Positions 30,721 to 41,437 of a DNA stretch of 64,000 bases are shown piece by piece. The notes under the pieces were generated by a model, which saw nothing but the letters and a program-made list of their open reading frames with translations, was not told the DNA's origin and searched no databases. Position 1 is the stretch's first letter. Each line of letters begins with the position of its first letter. Source of the stretch: Campylobacter concisus (lineage in GTDB: Bacteria > Campylobacterota > Campylobacteria > Campylobacterales > Campylobacteraceae); the NCBI RefSeq assembly GCF_003049085.1, contig NZ_PIQX01000001.1, forward strand, positions 248,001-312,000, in the 5' to 3' direction. Made by a program: the position numbers and the translations under genes.

Positions 30721-32814
30721 ATGAGCGAAAATGAAACTCTTTTTATAAACCGAGAATTAAGCTGGCTACGTTTTAATTCAAGGGTGCTCGCTCAGTGTGA
30801 AAAGGAAATTCCTTTACTTGAAAAGCTAAAATTTATAGCTATTTATATGACAAATCTAGACGAGTTTTATATGATCAGAGTCGCTGGCTTAAAGCAGCTT
30901 TTCGCAGCTGGAGCTACTACAAGCAGTGGCGATGGCATGAGCCCACTTGATCAGCTAAGAGAGATTAGAAAATATCTACAAAATGAGCAAATTTTAGTAG
31001 AAGATCACTATAAAAAAACAGTAAATGCTCTTAGCAAAGAGGGACTTTTTATAAAAAATTATGACGAGCTTGATGATAGTTTGAAACAAAAATGCGACGA
31101 ATACTTTTTCTCAAATATCTTGCCAGTCATCGTGCCTATCGCTGTCGATGCAACTCATCCATTTCCGCACCTAAACAACCTTAGCTTCTCGCTTGCAGTT
31201 AAGCTTGCCGATATTGAGCATCCAGAAATTTTAAAATACGGCATGATAAGAATTTCAAGAGTCTTGCCACGTTTTACACAGCCAAGTAGCAATGTTTTTG
31301 TACCGATTGAAACGATCGTACATCGCCACGCAGAAGAAATTTTCCCAGGGTATAAGCTGCTTAGCTCGGCTGCTTTTAGAGTGACAAGAAACGCTGATAT
31401 CGTCATCGAAGAAGAAGAAGCGGATGATTTTATGATGATACTTGAGCAAGGGCTAAAGCTTCGTAGAAAAGGGGCTTTTGTTCGTATGCAAATCGATAAA
31501 AACGTAGACGCTGATATTTTGGAATTCTTAAATTTTCATATGAAAATTTTTCATAAAGATGTCTATTTTTCAAGCATTCCGCTCACTCTTAGCTCGCTTT
31601 GGGAGATAGCTGGAAGCAAAAATTTTACCCATCTGGCAAATGCGCCTTATGTTCCAAAAACACTACCACCATTTGGTAATGGCATCTCGGTGTTTGACGC
31701 CATAGATAAAGAAGACGTGCTCTTAGTGCATCCATTTGAGAGTTTTGATCCAGTTGTAAGCTTTATCAAAGAAGCTAGCAAAGATCCAAAAGTCATATCT
31801 ATTCGAATGACACTTTATAGAGTCGATAAAAGTTCACCAATAATTCAAAGTCTAATAGACGCCGCAAGTGACGGCAAGCAAGTAACTGTAATGGTTGAGC
31901 TAAAAGCAAGGTTTGACGAGGAAAATAACTTGCACTGGGCAAAGGCGCTTGAAGACGCTGGAGCGCACGTGATATATGGCATCACAGGTTTTAAGGTGCA
32001 TGCAAAAGTTAGCCAGGTCATCCGCCAAATCGGCGATAAGCTTAAATTTTATATGCACTTTGGCACCGGCAACTACAACGGCAGTTCGGCAAAAATTTAC
32101 ACCGATGTGAGCCTATTTACGAGTAAAGAGGAATTTAGCCAAGACACGACCTCGTTTTTTCACATCCTATCAGGATATAACAAAAACCGCCGTCTAAACG
32201 CCCTTAGCATGTCGCCCTTTCAGATAAAAGAGCGCATCATCGAAAAGATAAGAATGGAGGCTAGCAAAGGCAGCGAAGGTAGGATCATCGCTAAGATGAA
32301 CGCGCTAATAGACGAAGACGTGATAAACGAGCTTAGCCGCGCATCAAACGCAGGTGTGAAGATCGATCTTATAGTTCGTGGTGTGTGCGGACTAAGGCCT
32401 GGCATAAAAGGCAAAAGCGAAAATATAAAAGTTCGCTCAATAATCGGCAAATACTTAGAGCACGCTAGAATTTTATACTTTAAACATGCTCAGCCAAAAA
32501 TTTATATCTCAAGTGCTGACTGGATGCCAAGAAATCTAGAGCGTCGCTTGGAGCTTATGACACCTATTTTTGAGCCAAGACTTCAAGAGAGACTACTTGA
32601 AATTTTAGAGCTTCAGCTAAGCGATAATGACCTAGCTTTTGAGCTACAAAATAACGGTGAATACGTAAAAGTTGCAAGAAGTGAAAATGAAAAAGTAATA
32701 TCTTGCCACGAAGTTTTGGAAAATTATATATCTAAAATTTATAAATCCGTAAAAAAAGATACAGATAAAGCAAAAGCCGATATGCTCGCAAGCAAACTCT
32801 TAAAAGAGAGCTAA
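30721..32814 (+). CDS. ppk: Polyphosphate kinase 1
   Basis: 697 residues from the second of two adjacent ATGs, which has better spacing from AAGGAG (6 nt rather than 3). Makes and degrades polyphosphate from ATP. N domain: [18 protein letters not shown] and C domains with the phospho-His in [11 protein letters not shown] (phospholipase D-like HxK motif), MHFGTGNYN for the second such site and [13 protein letters not shown]. Full length for the family. In C. jejuni polyphosphate supports stress survival and virulence traits. It stands alone between its own promoter and a strong terminator. Confidence 0.96.
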   Translation: MSENETLFINRELSWLRFNSRVLAQCEKEIPLLEKLKFIAIYMTNLDEFYMIRVAGLKQLFAAGATTSSGDGMSPLDQLREIRKYLQNEQILVEDHYKKTVNALSKEGLFIKNYDELDDSLKQKCDEYFFSNILPVIVPIAVDATHPFPHLNNLSFSLAVKLADIEHPEILKYGMIRISRVLPRFTQPSSNVFVPIETIVHRHAEEIFPGYKLLSSAAFRVTRNADIVIEEEEADDFMMILEQGLKLRRKGAFVRMQIDKNVDADILEFLNFHMKIFHKDVYFSSIPLTLSSLWEIAGSKNFTHLANAPYVPKTLPPFGNGISVFDAIDKEDVLLVHPFESFDPVVSFIKEASKDPKVISIRMTLYRVDKSSPIIQSLIDAASDGKQVTVMVELKARFDEENNLHWAKALEDAGAHVIYGITGFKVHAKVSQVIRQIGDKLKFYMHFGTGNYNGSSAKIYTDVSLFTSKEEFSQDTTSFFHILSGYNKNRRLNALSMSPFQIKERIIEKIRMEASKGSEGRIIAKMNALIDEDVINELSRASNAGVKIDLIVRGVCGLRPGIKGKSENIKVRSIIGKYLEHARILYFKHAQPKIYISSADWMPRNLERRLELMTPIFEPRLQERLLEILELQLSDNDLAFELQNNGEYVKVARSENEKVISCHEVLENYISKIYKSVKKDTDKAKADMLASKLLKES

Positions 32815-32824
32815 AAACAAGTTA

Positions 32825-32856
32825 AGCTTTTAGACCTAGTCTAAAAGCTATTTTTT
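32825..32856 (+). terminator. Terminator of ppk
   Basis: AGCTTTTAGAC (32825-32835), loop CTA, GTCTAAAAGCT (32839-32849), then ATTTTTT: 11 perfect pairs. Confidence 0.85.
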
Positions 32857-32958
32857 AATCAGCATAAAGACACTAGCATTTGATTAAGTAAATATTATTA
32901 AAAATTTAAAATCCACAATAAAAAGCAAGATTTATAAATTTACTTGAGCCCCTCAAAA

Positions 32959-34767
32959 CTAGCCAAATATTTCAAATTTTTTAAATAACTCTGGCTCATC
33001 TTTTACTATACCGCGCTTAACTAGATCAGCAACTACTTCGTGGTCACAATCCGTTTGTAATGGCCAGCCACGCGTATATCCCTCTAGCTCGTCCTTGCTC
33101 GTCGCATCTACGCAGAAATTTTCACCATCTATGAAAATATCACGCAAAGCATCGATATTGTTTGTCACACGCCAAAGTAGCATATATGGGTTTTCAAGGT
33201 GATTTTGCATATCTACAACGATAAGGAGTTTGAAAAATTCTCTAAATGTCAAAAGCTTGTCAAAAAGCTCTTTTACCACACAATCTTTTTCAAATTTCAC
33301 CACACAAATAGGCGTTTTGGTATCCGTTTTAAACTGCTTAAGCTCTTTTACATTTGGCGTAACGCTTTGAAATTTAGCCAAAAGCTCGCTGTCGCTTAAA
33401 ACCATAGGTCTAAATTTACAAAAATCTTGCGTCGCATCTACGCCGAGTTTGCCACCAAAACACGAATTTGGACTAGCATGATCAAGTTGATCGCACACAC
33501 CTTGGCTTATTAGCACACTCTGACTACCAAAATAATTTAAAACAAAGCTAGTAAATTCATCATAATTTTTAAGTTCAGGCGCATCGGCTCCAACAAAAAT
33601 GGCATGTTTTACAAAACTCATCTGCCCAACGCCCCAAAATGCGTGCATAGCCTGCTTTGCATGAGCTGGATAGAGCGTATTTATCTTGGCTAAGATTAGG
33701 TTGTGAAAGACGCCATTTTCAGGCATATTGTAGTCCAGAAGCTCTGGCACCGTCGTTCGCAAAAGTGGCAAAAAAACCCGCTCAGTCGCCCAGCCCATGT
33801 ACTTATCCTCGAGTGGCGGCTTTCCAACCACAGTCGCGTGAAATACCGGCTCACGCTTGCTAGTTATCGCCGTAACCTCCATCACCGGAAAAGGCTCGAT
33901 AGGCGTATAAAAGCCGGTATGATCGCCAAATGGCCCCTCAAGCTCGCACTTAGCCGTATCCACAAAGCCCTCTATTACGTAGTCTACATCGTGCGGGACG
34001 TAAATTTCATTCGTTAAGGATTTTACAAGTTTGGCTGGCTCTTTGCGGATAAAACCATAAAGTAAAAGTTCAAAAACTCCCTTTGGAAGCGGCGCTTGCC
34101 CACACCAGATGTAGAGTGGATCACCGCCAATGGCTACAGAGACTGGCATTTTTTTGCCTGCACGCTTATACTCGTGAAAGAAATTTGCGCCGTCTTTGTG
34201 GATCTGCCAGTGCATGCCAAGGTGATTTTTGTCATAAATTTGCAAGCGATACATACCTAAATTTTGTAAATTTCCGTCCAAGCTTTGCGTATAGACCTGC
34301 CCCATCGTAATAAATGCGCCACCATCATATGGCCATGTCTTTAGTGCTGGAAGCGATAGCAAATCAGCATCTTCGCCTATAAATTTTACCTGCTGGCACT
34401 CGCCCTCACCTTTTAGCCTTTTAGTAAAAATTTTTCTCATATTAAAAAGATAGGCTAAAAAATCAAGCTTTTCTTTGAAATTCTCTGGTTTTCTGGGTTT
34501 TAAAAGCTTTTCTATCTCGGCTGCGATCTCATCAGGCTTTAGCCCAAAGATAAGCTCAAGCGCACGTTTTGAGCCATAGATATTTGTAAGCACTGGGGCA
34601 AATTTACGCCCAGTTTTTTTGCAAACTGGGTTTTTAAAAAGTAGCGCTTGCGAACCCTCGCGCTTGACCTCGATATAGCTTGCGTGCGCGATCTCTAGGT
34701 CGATATCCGCAGGCTCGTCGATGACGCGAAGTAGATTATTTTCTTTTAAAAGCTTGATGTAGTCCAT
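32959..34767 (-). CDS. ubiD: UbiD-family decarboxylase of menaquinone synthesis (futalosine route)
   Basis: 602 residues from ATG 34767 (AAGG at good spacing); a longer frame to 34827 has no ribosome-binding site. Recognisable segments: EGECQQVKFIGEDADLLSLPAL, the YRLQIYDKNHLGMHWQIHKDGA prenyl-FMN binding region, and EGPFGDHTGFYTP with the catalytic Glu-Arg-Glu neighbourhood. This long, about 600-residue UbiD group decarboxylates 1,4-dihydroxy-6-naphthoate-type intermediates in bacteria that make menaquinone through futalosine, which Campylobacter does. In C. jejuni it lies next to hemC (Cj0546/Cj0545); here 630 bp separate them, including an extra gene. Confidence 0.88.
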   Translation of the reverse strand: MDYIKLLKENNLLRVIDEPADIDLEIAHASYIEVKREGSQALLFKNPVCKKTGRKFAPVLTNIYGSKRALELIFGLKPDEIAAEIEKLLKPRKPENFKEKLDFLAYLFNMRKIFTKRLKGEGECQQVKFIGEDADLLSLPALKTWPYDGGAFITMGQVYTQSLDGNLQNLGMYRLQIYDKNHLGMHWQIHKDGANFFHEYKRAGKKMPVSVAIGGDPLYIWCGQAPLPKGVFELLLYGFIRKEPAKLVKSLTNEIYVPHDVDYVIEGFVDTAKCELEGPFGDHTGFYTPIEPFPVMEVTAITSKREPVFHATVVGKPPLEDKYMGWATERVFLPLLRTTVPELLDYNMPENGVFHNLILAKINTLYPAHAKQAMHAFWGVGQMSFVKHAIFVGADAPELKNYDEFTSFVLNYFGSQSVLISQGVCDQLDHASPNSCFGGKLGVDATQDFCKFRPMVLSDSELLAKFQSVTPNVKELKQFKTDTKTPICVVKFEKDCVVKELFDKLLTFREFFKLLIVVDMQNHLENPYMLLWRVTNNIDALRDIFIDGENFCVDATSKDELEGYTRGWPLQTDCDHEVVADLVKRGIVKDEPELFKKFEIFG

Positions 34768-35098
34768 ATTTCGCCTTTTTGATTTTTGGGCGATTTTAGC
34801 CAAAAATAGCTGAAAAAGGCGAAGCAAAGCGGATACCTATTATTTATCACACGTATCAATAGCTATCAGAGTATTTGATCGTTATCTCGGAGCCACCTTT
34901 GCGATGTTGCCTCGCCGTTTAAATAGACGCAAGCATTAAATTTATACTCCATTGTCGAATGTGCGCAAACTAGTGTTCAACGCACAGCCACACATGGCTA
35001 GCATACTTACGTCTTTTCAAAGTAATTCATCACAATTTTTTTGTTAGATTAAACACTAGATAGCATCGCAGTTTTGAAAACGGCAGTAATTTTTTTAA
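34768..35098. other. 331-bp gap between ubiD and the Imm10-like gene; no intact gene
   Basis: No RNA gene or long frame. On the minus strand a 28-codon frame (start 34952, MEYKFNACVYLNGEATSQRW.., stop near 34867) has a coding look but no ribosome-binding site, and may be a gene remnant. A short AGCC/GGCT hairpin lies near 34990. Confidence 0.5.
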
Positions 35099-35464
35099 TT
35101 ACTTCGATATGCTACATTTTAGCAGCTTGCCAAATATCTCTTTGCTATATTTCATAAAGCGCTCATTAAGCTTTACACCCTCAGTATCTACGCAAATGAG
35201 GCTATCTTGCACCTCAAAAATGATGCTCTTATCAGTGATCTTCACCCTTTTGCAAGCGTTGTAGCAAATGTCGCCATTGCACTCGGCATATAGGCCGTTT
35301 ATGTCGGCGTTTTCGTCGTCGCCCTTTTTTAGTTTGATCGGTCTTTGAAAGATTATGTAGTTTTTGTAGTTATATTTGTCGTCTGCAAGACCGATCATAT
35401 AGTAGTTGTCTTTGCTATTTTTGGTAGCGCTTATGGCTTTTGCTTTAAATTTTAGCTCAAACAC
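35099..35464 (-). CDS. Imm10-like immunity protein (orphan)
   Basis: 121 residues. The start is GTG at 35464, three bases after the hemC stop. The fold pattern FKAKAISATKNSKDNYYMIG-LADDKYNYKNYIIFQRPI, then LYAECNGD..ACKRVKITDKSIIFEV and a C-terminal helix, fits my recollection of the Imm10 family of polymorphic-toxin immunity proteins (FxA.., GxA(D/E)..., YxIxQR). It is cytosolic with no signal peptide. No toxin gene is visible beside it. It interrupts the hemC-ubiD pair that is adjacent in C. jejuni, which suggests acquisition. Family call is moderate. Confidence 0.6.
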   Translation of the reverse strand: MFELKFKAKAISATKNSKDNYYMIGLADDKYNYKNYIIFQRPIKLKKGDDENADINGLYAECNGDICYNACKRVKITDKSIIFEVQDSLICVDTEGVKLNERFMKYSKEIFGKLLKCSISK

Positions 35465-35467
35465 GCT

Positions 35468-36397
35468 CTACGCCATCTCTTCAGCGCGTTTTAAAAGCTC
35501 TTTCGCCCCTTTTTCTATAAATTTATGCGCCAGCTCTTTGCCGATGCTTTGAAATTTATCTTTGCTAGTCTTTAAGCTATCTTTTATATACTCACTTCCA
35601 TCAGGCAGGCCAACGATCGCATCGATATAAATTTCATCACCTTTTAGCCTTGCGCTTATGCCTATTGGCACTTGGCAGCCACCCTCTAAAACACTTACAA
35701 AGTCACGCTCTATGGTCGTTTCTATGACTGCATTTTCGTCATTTAAAAAAGAGATCTCATCTAAAATTTGCTTCTCATCTCTAGCCTCAACGCCAAGAGC
35801 ACCCTGACCCATCGCAGGTATCATCTCGTCAAAGCCAAATGTGTAGATGTGCGCCACTTCAGCCTTGATATTTAGGCGGTTTATGCCAGCCATCGCCAAA
35901 ATGATCGCGTCAAATTCGCCCTCTTTTAGCTTTCTAAGTCTAGTTTGCACATTACCTCGAAGTGAGATGATCTCAAGATCAGGCCTCATGATAAGTAGCT
36001 GCATCTTGCGGCGTAGGCTCGTTGTGCCAACCTTTGCACCATGTGGCAGGTCGCTAAATTTAGCAAATTTCTCACTTATCATCGCATCTCTAGTATCCTC
36101 GCGTGAGCAAATGGCCGCTAGTCTAAGCCCTTTTGGAAAGACTACTGGCACGTCTTTTAGGCTATGCACTGCGATGTCAGTCTCGCCTTTTAGCATGCTA
36201 TCTTCAAGCTCTTTTGTAAAAAGCCCTTTGCCACCGATCTTTGCAAGTGGCGTGTCAAGGATCACGTCGCCCTTTGTCTTCATGCCCTCAAGCACGACCT
36301 TCACGCCCTTGTGCTGCGCCTCGATCCTAGCCTTGATATGCTCACTTTGCCAAAGTGCTAAGGTGCTCTTTCTAGTTGCTATTTTTATCTCTTTCAT
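35468..36397 (-). CDS. hemC: Porphobilinogen deaminase (hydroxymethylbilane synthase)
   Basis: 309 residues from the second of two ATGs, which is better spaced from AGGAG. Joins four porphobilinogens into hydroxymethylbilane in haem synthesis. Landmarks: IKIATRKSTLALWQSEHI, TKGDVILD, GKGLFTKELE, AVHSLKDVP, SLRRKMQL, RGNVQTRLRKL and the cofactor-binding Cys in LEGGCQVPIG. Full length. It starts 9 bp after the fxsA stop in a leftward operon with proS and hemA. Confidence 0.97.
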   Translation of the reverse strand: MKEIKIATRKSTLALWQSEHIKARIEAQHKGVKVVLEGMKTKGDVILDTPLAKIGGKGLFTKELEDSMLKGETDIAVHSLKDVPVVFPKGLRLAAICSREDTRDAMISEKFAKFSDLPHGAKVGTTSLRRKMQLLIMRPDLEIISLRGNVQTRLRKLKEGEFDAIILAMAGINRLNIKAEVAHIYTFGFDEMIPAMGQGALGVEARDEKQILDEISFLNDENAVIETTIERDFVSVLEGGCQVPIGISARLKGDEIYIDAIVGLPDGSEYIKDSLKTSKDKFQSIGKELAHKFIEKGAKELLKRAEEMA

Positions 36398-36405
36398 CAT
36401 CTCTC

Positions 36406-36837
36406 CTATTTTACTCTTTTTGGCTCTTCGATGACCTCAACGTCGATGATCTCGCCATCATCTTTTTTAGCACTCTGCTCGCTAAAATTTTGAAATTTAA
36501 ACTCCTGATAGCTCTCATTTTTCGCTGCATTTTTCTTAAATATCAAAGAAAAAATAACTACAGCTATGCCAAAAATATCTGTTAAAATTCCTGGCAAAAA
36601 TAAAAGCATTCCACCAAAGCTAAGTCCTAACTGACTAAATAAATTTCCACCAAGAAAGCTTTTAAACGCCACTTGAGGCGAATTTAAGCTAGAAAATCCA
36701 GCATTTAAAAGAAATGCGATACCCACAAATCCAGAAACAAGCACCTCAAGAAAGTAGTTTAAAAAGCCAAATTTATCAACAAAAAGATAGATAAATATCG
36801 CTTCTATCAAAAAAAACAAAAATGCAAAAAATCTCAT
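36406..36837 (-). CDS. FxsA-family membrane protein
   Basis: 143 residues with the FxsA core: two or three membrane helices, the loop around [13 protein letters not shown], and [24 protein letters not shown] charged cytosolic tail ends [17 protein letters not shown]. In E. coli FxsA relieves F-plasmid exclusion of phage T7; its normal role is unknown. It overlaps proS by four bases (ATGA). Equivalent to Cj0544 in the same operon position. Confidence 0.85.
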   Translation of the reverse strand: MRFFAFLFFLIEAIFIYLFVDKFGFLNYFLEVLVSGFVGIAFLLNAGFSSLNSPQVAFKSFLGGNLFSQLGLSFGGMLLFLPGILTDIFGIAVVIFSLIFKKNAAKNESYQEFKFQNFSEQSAKKDDGEIIDVEVIEEPKRVK

Positions 36838-38534
36838 AAGCTTTCTTTTATCTTTTTAAAGGCTTCGTTTACACCGATCGTTTCTTTACTTAAACCATCT
36901 CTTGTTATAAACTCGACCTTGCCATTTGCAAATTCTTTACCCACAAGTAGCGCGTAAGGAAAGCCGATAAGCTCAAAATCATTCATCTTAACGCCAAATC
37001 TCTCGTTTCTATCATCGATGATGACACTAACGCCAGCTTTTTTAAGGCTCTCATAAAGCTCAAATGCAAATTTTACGCCCTCTTCATCTTTTAAATTTGA
37101 GATGATGATCTCGACATCAAACGGCGCACACTCTTTTTTCCAGATGCAGCCCTTCTCATCGTGGCTAGCCTCTATCATTACGGCAATCAGCCTACTGATG
37201 CCGATGCCGTAGCAGCCCATCAAAAATGGCTTTGCCTTGCCGTTTTCATCAAGATATGTCGCATTCATAGCAGCTGAATATTTATCGCCTAGTTGAAAGA
37301 TATGACCAACTTCTATACCCTTGCTAAGCTTTAAATTTCCGCCGCAAACTGGGCATTTATCACCCTCTTTTACCTTTACAAGGTCTTTAAATCTCTCTTC
37401 GTTAAATCCGCTAACACTAACGCCAACAAAGTGGTAATCCTTTTCGTTAGCGCCACATATCATATTATTTGCGCCTTTTAGCTCGTTGTCTATATAAAAT
37501 TTCACATCTTTTAGCCCAACTGGTCCGCAAAATCCAGCCACAAGCCCAGCTTTTATAATCTCTTCTTCGCTAGCATCGACAAGTTCAAGCGCATTACAAG
37601 CATTTTGTGCCTTTGTCTCTTGAAGCTCGTCGTCACCTCTTACAAAAAAGACCACGACCTCTTCCTTGTCCTCATAGATCGCCTTTTTCATAACAGCTTT
37701 TATGCAGTAAAACTCGCTAACTTTGAAAAATTCTGCCACACCTTTTATAGTCTTTGTATCTGGCGTTTTAAATTTAGCCGCGTCAGCCTCTGGTGCCTCA
37801 GCATCGGTTGTTCTAGCTTTTCTCCTAGCAGCCTCTATATTTGCAGCGTATTTGCAAGCCTCACAGCAAAGGATGTCATCTTCGCCATTACTTGCAAGCA
37901 CCATAAATTCTTTACTGCCGCTACCACCGATAGCTCCACTATCAGCCTCAACGGCTCTAAAATTTAGCCCCAAACGGGTAAAAATCTTACTATAAGTTGC
38001 CTCCATAAGGTCAAACTCACGCTTTAGATCCTCTTTGCTTGAGTGAAAGCTATAAGCATCTTTCATCGTAAATTCTCGTCCTCTTAGCAAGCCAAAGCGT
38101 GGCCTTGCTTCGTCACGAAATTTAGTATTTATCTGGTATAGATTTAGTGGCAACTGCTTATAGCTAGTCACCTTGCCACGTACCAAAGCAACGGCTGCTT
38201 CTTCGTTTGTTGGGCTTAGTACAAAGTCATTTTCTTTTCTATCTTTAAAGCGCAAAAGCTCCTTGCCAAAGACGTTGTAACGTCCACTTTGTTTCCAAAG
38301 CTCACCTGAAGTGACCACACTAAAAATCACCTCTAGTGCTCCAGCTTCGTTCATCTCCTCTCGTGCGATACGAGAAATTTTCTCATGCATGATCTTTCCA
38401 AGCGGTAGATAGTTATAAAGCCCTGAGCCTATCTGCTCGACAAATCCACCTCTTATTAAAAATTTATGACTTGGCAAAGATGCGTCTTTTGGCGCTTCTT
38501 TGGTCGTTGGTGCATAAAATTTACTAAATCTCAT
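36834..38534 (-). CDS. proS: Prolyl-tRNA synthetase
   Basis: 566 residues, bacterial type with the editing insertion. Class II motif 1 region, motif 2 [21 protein letters not shown], motif 3 [16 protein letters not shown], and an INS editing domain (about 225-390) between motifs 2 and 3. A C-terminal anticodon-binding domain follows ([18 protein letters not shown]..). It charges tRNA-Pro. It overlaps hemA by 11 nt and fxsA by 4 nt. Confidence 0.97.
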   Translation of the reverse strand: MRFSKFYAPTTKEAPKDASLPSHKFLIRGGFVEQIGSGLYNYLPLGKIMHEKISRIAREEMNEAGALEVIFSVVTSGELWKQSGRYNVFGKELLRFKDRKENDFVLSPTNEEAAVALVRGKVTSYKQLPLNLYQINTKFRDEARPRFGLLRGREFTMKDAYSFHSSKEDLKREFDLMEATYSKIFTRLGLNFRAVEADSGAIGGSGSKEFMVLASNGEDDILCCEACKYAANIEAARRKARTTDAEAPEADAAKFKTPDTKTIKGVAEFFKVSEFYCIKAVMKKAIYEDKEEVVVFFVRGDDELQETKAQNACNALELVDASEEEIIKAGLVAGFCGPVGLKDVKFYIDNELKGANNMICGANEKDYHFVGVSVSGFNEERFKDLVKVKEGDKCPVCGGNLKLSKGIEVGHIFQLGDKYSAAMNATYLDENGKAKPFLMGCYGIGISRLIAVMIEASHDEKGCIWKKECAPFDVEIIISNLKDEEGVKFAFELYESLKKAGVSVIIDDRNERFGVKMNDFELIGFPYALLVGKEFANGKVEFITRDGLSKETIGVNEAFKKIKESL

Positions 38535-39807
38535 CTATATCTCCCACTTGAAAATTTTGCTCTTCTTTTATATCAAATAAAAATCTAACTCCATTTGAAA
38601 GCTCGCTAGATCTCTCCTCGTCCGCAAGGCTTTTTAGCTTCATCGTTGGCTGATGCAAGAAGGCTTTAAAAACTTGATGAATGAGCTTTTGTGCCTCCTC
38701 ATAATCACTATGCTTTAAATATCCTTTTTTTATCGCTTTTTCTAGCTCGTTTTTAGCGCAAATTTCAGCTTGTTTGCGGATAGATTTTATGAGTGGCACG
38801 CTCATATCTTCTTTTAAAATTTTTAAAAATTCACTTGTGCCTTGGCCTACGATCGAATAAGCTTTTTGTGCTTGCTCCTCTCTTAGGGCTAAATTTTTCC
38901 TTACTATCTCCTCTAAACTATCAACCGTATAGACACTAATAAATTCTGTATTTATAAGATCAATATCCCTTGGCACGGCAATATCAAAAAAGTATCTGTG
39001 AAATTCTCTTGGTTCGATTATGGCGTTTGTGATGATAGCGTGCGGGGCTGCGGTGCTTGAAAATATTAGATCATAATTATTTACATACTCTTTTAATTTT
39101 AAAATGCTATCCCAGCTAGCGTTGTCACCAAGGCTATCAACTAGCTGCTCAACACGCTCGGAGCTTCTGTTTATAATGATCACCTCTGCGCCACTTGAGA
39201 TTAGGTGTTTTGCTGCTAGTTCGCCCATCTCGCCAGCTCCTACAACGATAGAAGTTTTTCCTTCAAGCGTGCCAAAAATTTCTTTTGCTTTTGCCACAGC
39301 AACGCTTGAAACGGAGATCGGATTTTTAGAAATTTGAGTTTCGTTTCTAACTTTAGCAGCGCATTTACATGCATAGTGGATGATTTTACTGATTTGTTCG
39401 CCGCAAGCTGAGCTATCGTAAGCAAATTTAAAAGCATTTTTTAGCTGGCCAACGATCTGTGTTTCGCCGACAACTAGGCTATCAAGTGAGCTTGCCACGG
39501 CAAAGAGGTGGTGCACGGCTCCGCTATCTTCATAAATATCAGCCCTTTCATAAAGCTCATCTTCAAAAACACCTGAAAATACAGACATGCACCTAAATGC
39601 ATGCGTCGTTGCACTTTCTAGATCACTAACGCTTGCAATTATCTCGACACGGTTGCATGTGTTTAAAACCATGCATTCGTTTATACTTTTGTTTGATCTT
39701 AGTAGTTTTAAAATTTGCTCTTTTTTCTCATCGCTATCAAATGCAAGCTTTTCTCTGACAGAAATATCAGTGTTTTTATATGTAAAACTTATATCTAAAT
39801 AGTGCAT
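38524..39807 (-). CDS. hemA: Glutamyl-tRNA reductase
   Basis: 427 residues. First committed step of C5-pathway haem synthesis: reduces Glu-tRNA to glutamate-1-semialdehyde. Catalytic Cys in [10 protein letters not shown] (about residue 51), then [27 protein letters not shown] domain with [15 protein letters not shown], and the helical dimerisation domain. Its start overlaps the stop of the prenyl synthase gene by one base. Confidence 0.97.
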   Translation of the reverse strand: MHYLDISFTYKNTDISVREKLAFDSDEKKEQILKLLRSNKSINECMVLNTCNRVEIIASVSDLESATTHAFRCMSVFSGVFEDELYERADIYEDSGAVHHLFAVASSLDSLVVGETQIVGQLKNAFKFAYDSSACGEQISKIIHYACKCAAKVRNETQISKNPISVSSVAVAKAKEIFGTLEGKTSIVVGAGEMGELAAKHLISSGAEVIIINRSSERVEQLVDSLGDNASWDSILKLKEYVNNYDLIFSSTAAPHAIITNAIIEPREFHRYFFDIAVPRDIDLINTEFISVYTVDSLEEIVRKNLALREEQAQKAYSIVGQGTSEFLKILKEDMSVPLIKSIRKQAEICAKNELEKAIKKGYLKHSDYEEAQKLIHQVFKAFLHQPTMKLKSLADEERSSELSNGVRFLFDIKEEQNFQVGDIDEI

Positions 39808-40700
39808 TAAAATTCCCTATCTATCATGCTTTTTATGATCCCTTCAAGCTCGGCGTTTTTATACTCTCTTATCGATTCTATCGCTTCAGTCCCAAGCCTT
39901 TTTGCCTCGCTTATAGCTTTGCTAACCGAGCTAGTTTTATCAAAATTTTCTTTTAGCCATGAAATTTCACTCGCGTTTAGCTTCTTTGACCAAAGCGATC
40001 TAAGCTTTGCCCTGCCAGCTTCGTCTAAGCTCTTATAAAGATAAATGTAAGGAAGTGTAGTTTTGCCTTCGACAAAGTCATTGAGTGCTGGCTTGCCAAG
40101 CGTTTTCTCATCTTGAGTTATGTCTAATATATCATCCACGATCTGAAAAGCAAGACCTAAATTTTTGCCATAAATTCCAAATTTCTCGCTATCTTTGCCA
40201 GCTAGCTTTGCTCCGCAAATAGCCGTGGCTTCTATCAAAACAGCTGTTTTATAGTAGATCATTTTTAAATATTCTTGCTCGTTTTCATTAAAATTTTCAG
40301 CCATTTTCACATCCATCATCTCGCCGATACTTAGCTTGCTGACTGCATCTGAGATGATAGCTGCGATGCTTGAATCAAATTTTGTAAGCTCAAAATAAGC
40401 CTTTGAGTAGAGAATATCACCTAGCATGACTGAGTTTTTACTGCCAAAAAGTGCGTTTATGCTTGGTTTGCCACGTCTTATATTTGCCTCGTCTATGACG
40501 TCGTCGTGTAGTAAGCTTGCAAGGTGAATAAGCTCGATGATAGCGCAAAGTTTAAGAGAAATTTCGCTCTCGCCTGCGATCTTTAAAAGAAGTTTTGAGC
40601 GAAGCTTTTTGCCAGAGCTTATCTTTAAAAACATCTCAAACGCCTCTTTGTAGCCAAGCTCGCTTATAAATTTGCTCATTATTTCATCGATTTTATCCAT
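39807..40700 (-). CDS. Polyprenyl diphosphate synthase
   Basis: 297 residues from ATG 40700 (AAGGAT upstream); a longer frame to 40763 overlaps the previous gene and starts in non-family sequence. First Asp-rich motif LLHDDVIDEANIRRGKP, second FQIVDDILDITQD. The Ala/Ser residues before the first motif suggest a long product, so this is probably the octaprenyl-type synthase that makes the menaquinone side chain, not FPP synthase. It matches the Cj0541 position just before hemA. Chain length is inferred. Confidence 0.92.
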   Translation of the reverse strand: MDKIDEIMSKFISELGYKEAFEMFLKISSGKKLRSKLLLKIAGESEISLKLCAIIELIHLASLLHDDVIDEANIRRGKPSINALFGSKNSVMLGDILYSKAYFELTKFDSSIAAIISDAVSKLSIGEMMDVKMAENFNENEQEYLKMIYYKTAVLIEATAICGAKLAGKDSEKFGIYGKNLGLAFQIVDDILDITQDEKTLGKPALNDFVEGKTTLPYIYLYKSLDEAGRAKLRSLWSKKLNASEISWLKENFDKTSSVSKAISEAKRLGTEAIESIREYKNAELEGIIKSMIDREF

Positions 40701-40710
40701 TTTTATCCTT

Positions 40711-41142
40711 CTATTTAGCCTCTTGCGGATCTCTAAAACCCACATCCACACGCTTACTCTCATCTAGCAGCACCACCCTAAAATGCGCCTTTTTATCCCT
40801 AAAATCAATAAATGATATATAAAGGCTCACGCTCTCGTTTGGCGGCATCATAAAATCAGGCAAAACTCGCTGCATGTAGGTGTTTTGTCCTTGTCTTAGC
40901 GAAAAGACCATCTGCCTTGGATAGCGCCTAAAAAAGCTTTGCACGGTGATATTTGTGCTATCAAACAGCGTCCAGCGAAAGTCAAACGTCTCAACCCTTT
41001 GAGTTCGCTTCTCAGTTATAAAAACTCTCGCCCACTCATCTTTTTTAAGCTCAAATGTATGTACCGAACTTGGGTCAAAATTTGGCTCTTTTGCAAAGAC
41101 AAGAGCGGCTAGCAAAGCAATGAGCGCAAAAATTCTACTCAT
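40711..41142 (-). CDS. Exported protein of unknown function (Cj0540-like position)
   Basis: 143 residues. Signal peptide MSRIFALIALLAALVFA, then a small beta-rich domain (SVHTFELKKDEWARVFITEKRTQRVETFDF..) with no Cys. It lies between the DUF2018 gene (8-nt overlap) and the prenyl synthase gene (10 bp), so it is in the same operon. It is conserved in this position in C. jejuni, but no function is known to me. Confidence 0.8.
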   Translation of the reverse strand: MSRIFALIALLAALVFAKEPNFDPSSVHTFELKKDEWARVFITEKRTQRVETFDFRWTLFDSTNITVQSFFRRYPRQMVFSLRQGQNTYMQRVLPDFMMPPNESVSLYISFIDFRDKKAHFRVVLLDESKRVDVGFRDPQEAK

Positions 41143-41389
41143 TTTGGCTTAAAATTTCTCCGCTAAGCTCGATATATAGGTCATTTACTCCGTTATAAAT
41201 TTTATCTTGCTCTGAAGCTATAAAATTTCTGATATCGTCCTCGCCAACGCCATGCTTTTCGCAAAGCTCGCTCATAGCCACAAATTTCTCAAAAATTTTA
41301 TCTATCTCGTTTTTAACCAAAACGGCATTTGCATTAAACAAAATGTCATAAAATTTATCTCTCGCACTGCCCTCAAATATATCTATCAT
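41135..41389 (-). CDS. DUF2018-family small protein
   Basis: 84 residues, acidic and all helical (DIFEGSARDKFYDILFNANAV.., KHGVGEDDIRNFIASEQDKI). It fits the DUF2018 family confined to Campylobacter and relatives (Cj0539). Function unknown. It overlaps the exported-protein gene by 8 nt and probably opens the leftward operon, with promoter sequence in the 48-bp gap to the next gene. Confidence 0.8.
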   Translation of the reverse strand: MIDIFEGSARDKFYDILFNANAVLVKNEIDKIFEKFVAMSELCEKHGVGEDDIRNFIASEQDKIYNGVNDLYIELSGEILSQNE

Positions 41390-41437
41390 CGCTGTTTCTT
41401 TGAAAATTTCTTAAGATTATAGCCAATTAAAACTAAG

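Noticed and set aside
32959..34827. Start of the UbiD-family gene at 34827
   Set aside because: The added residues are not family-like, and the ATG at 34767 has a good ribosome-binding site and the expected N-terminus.
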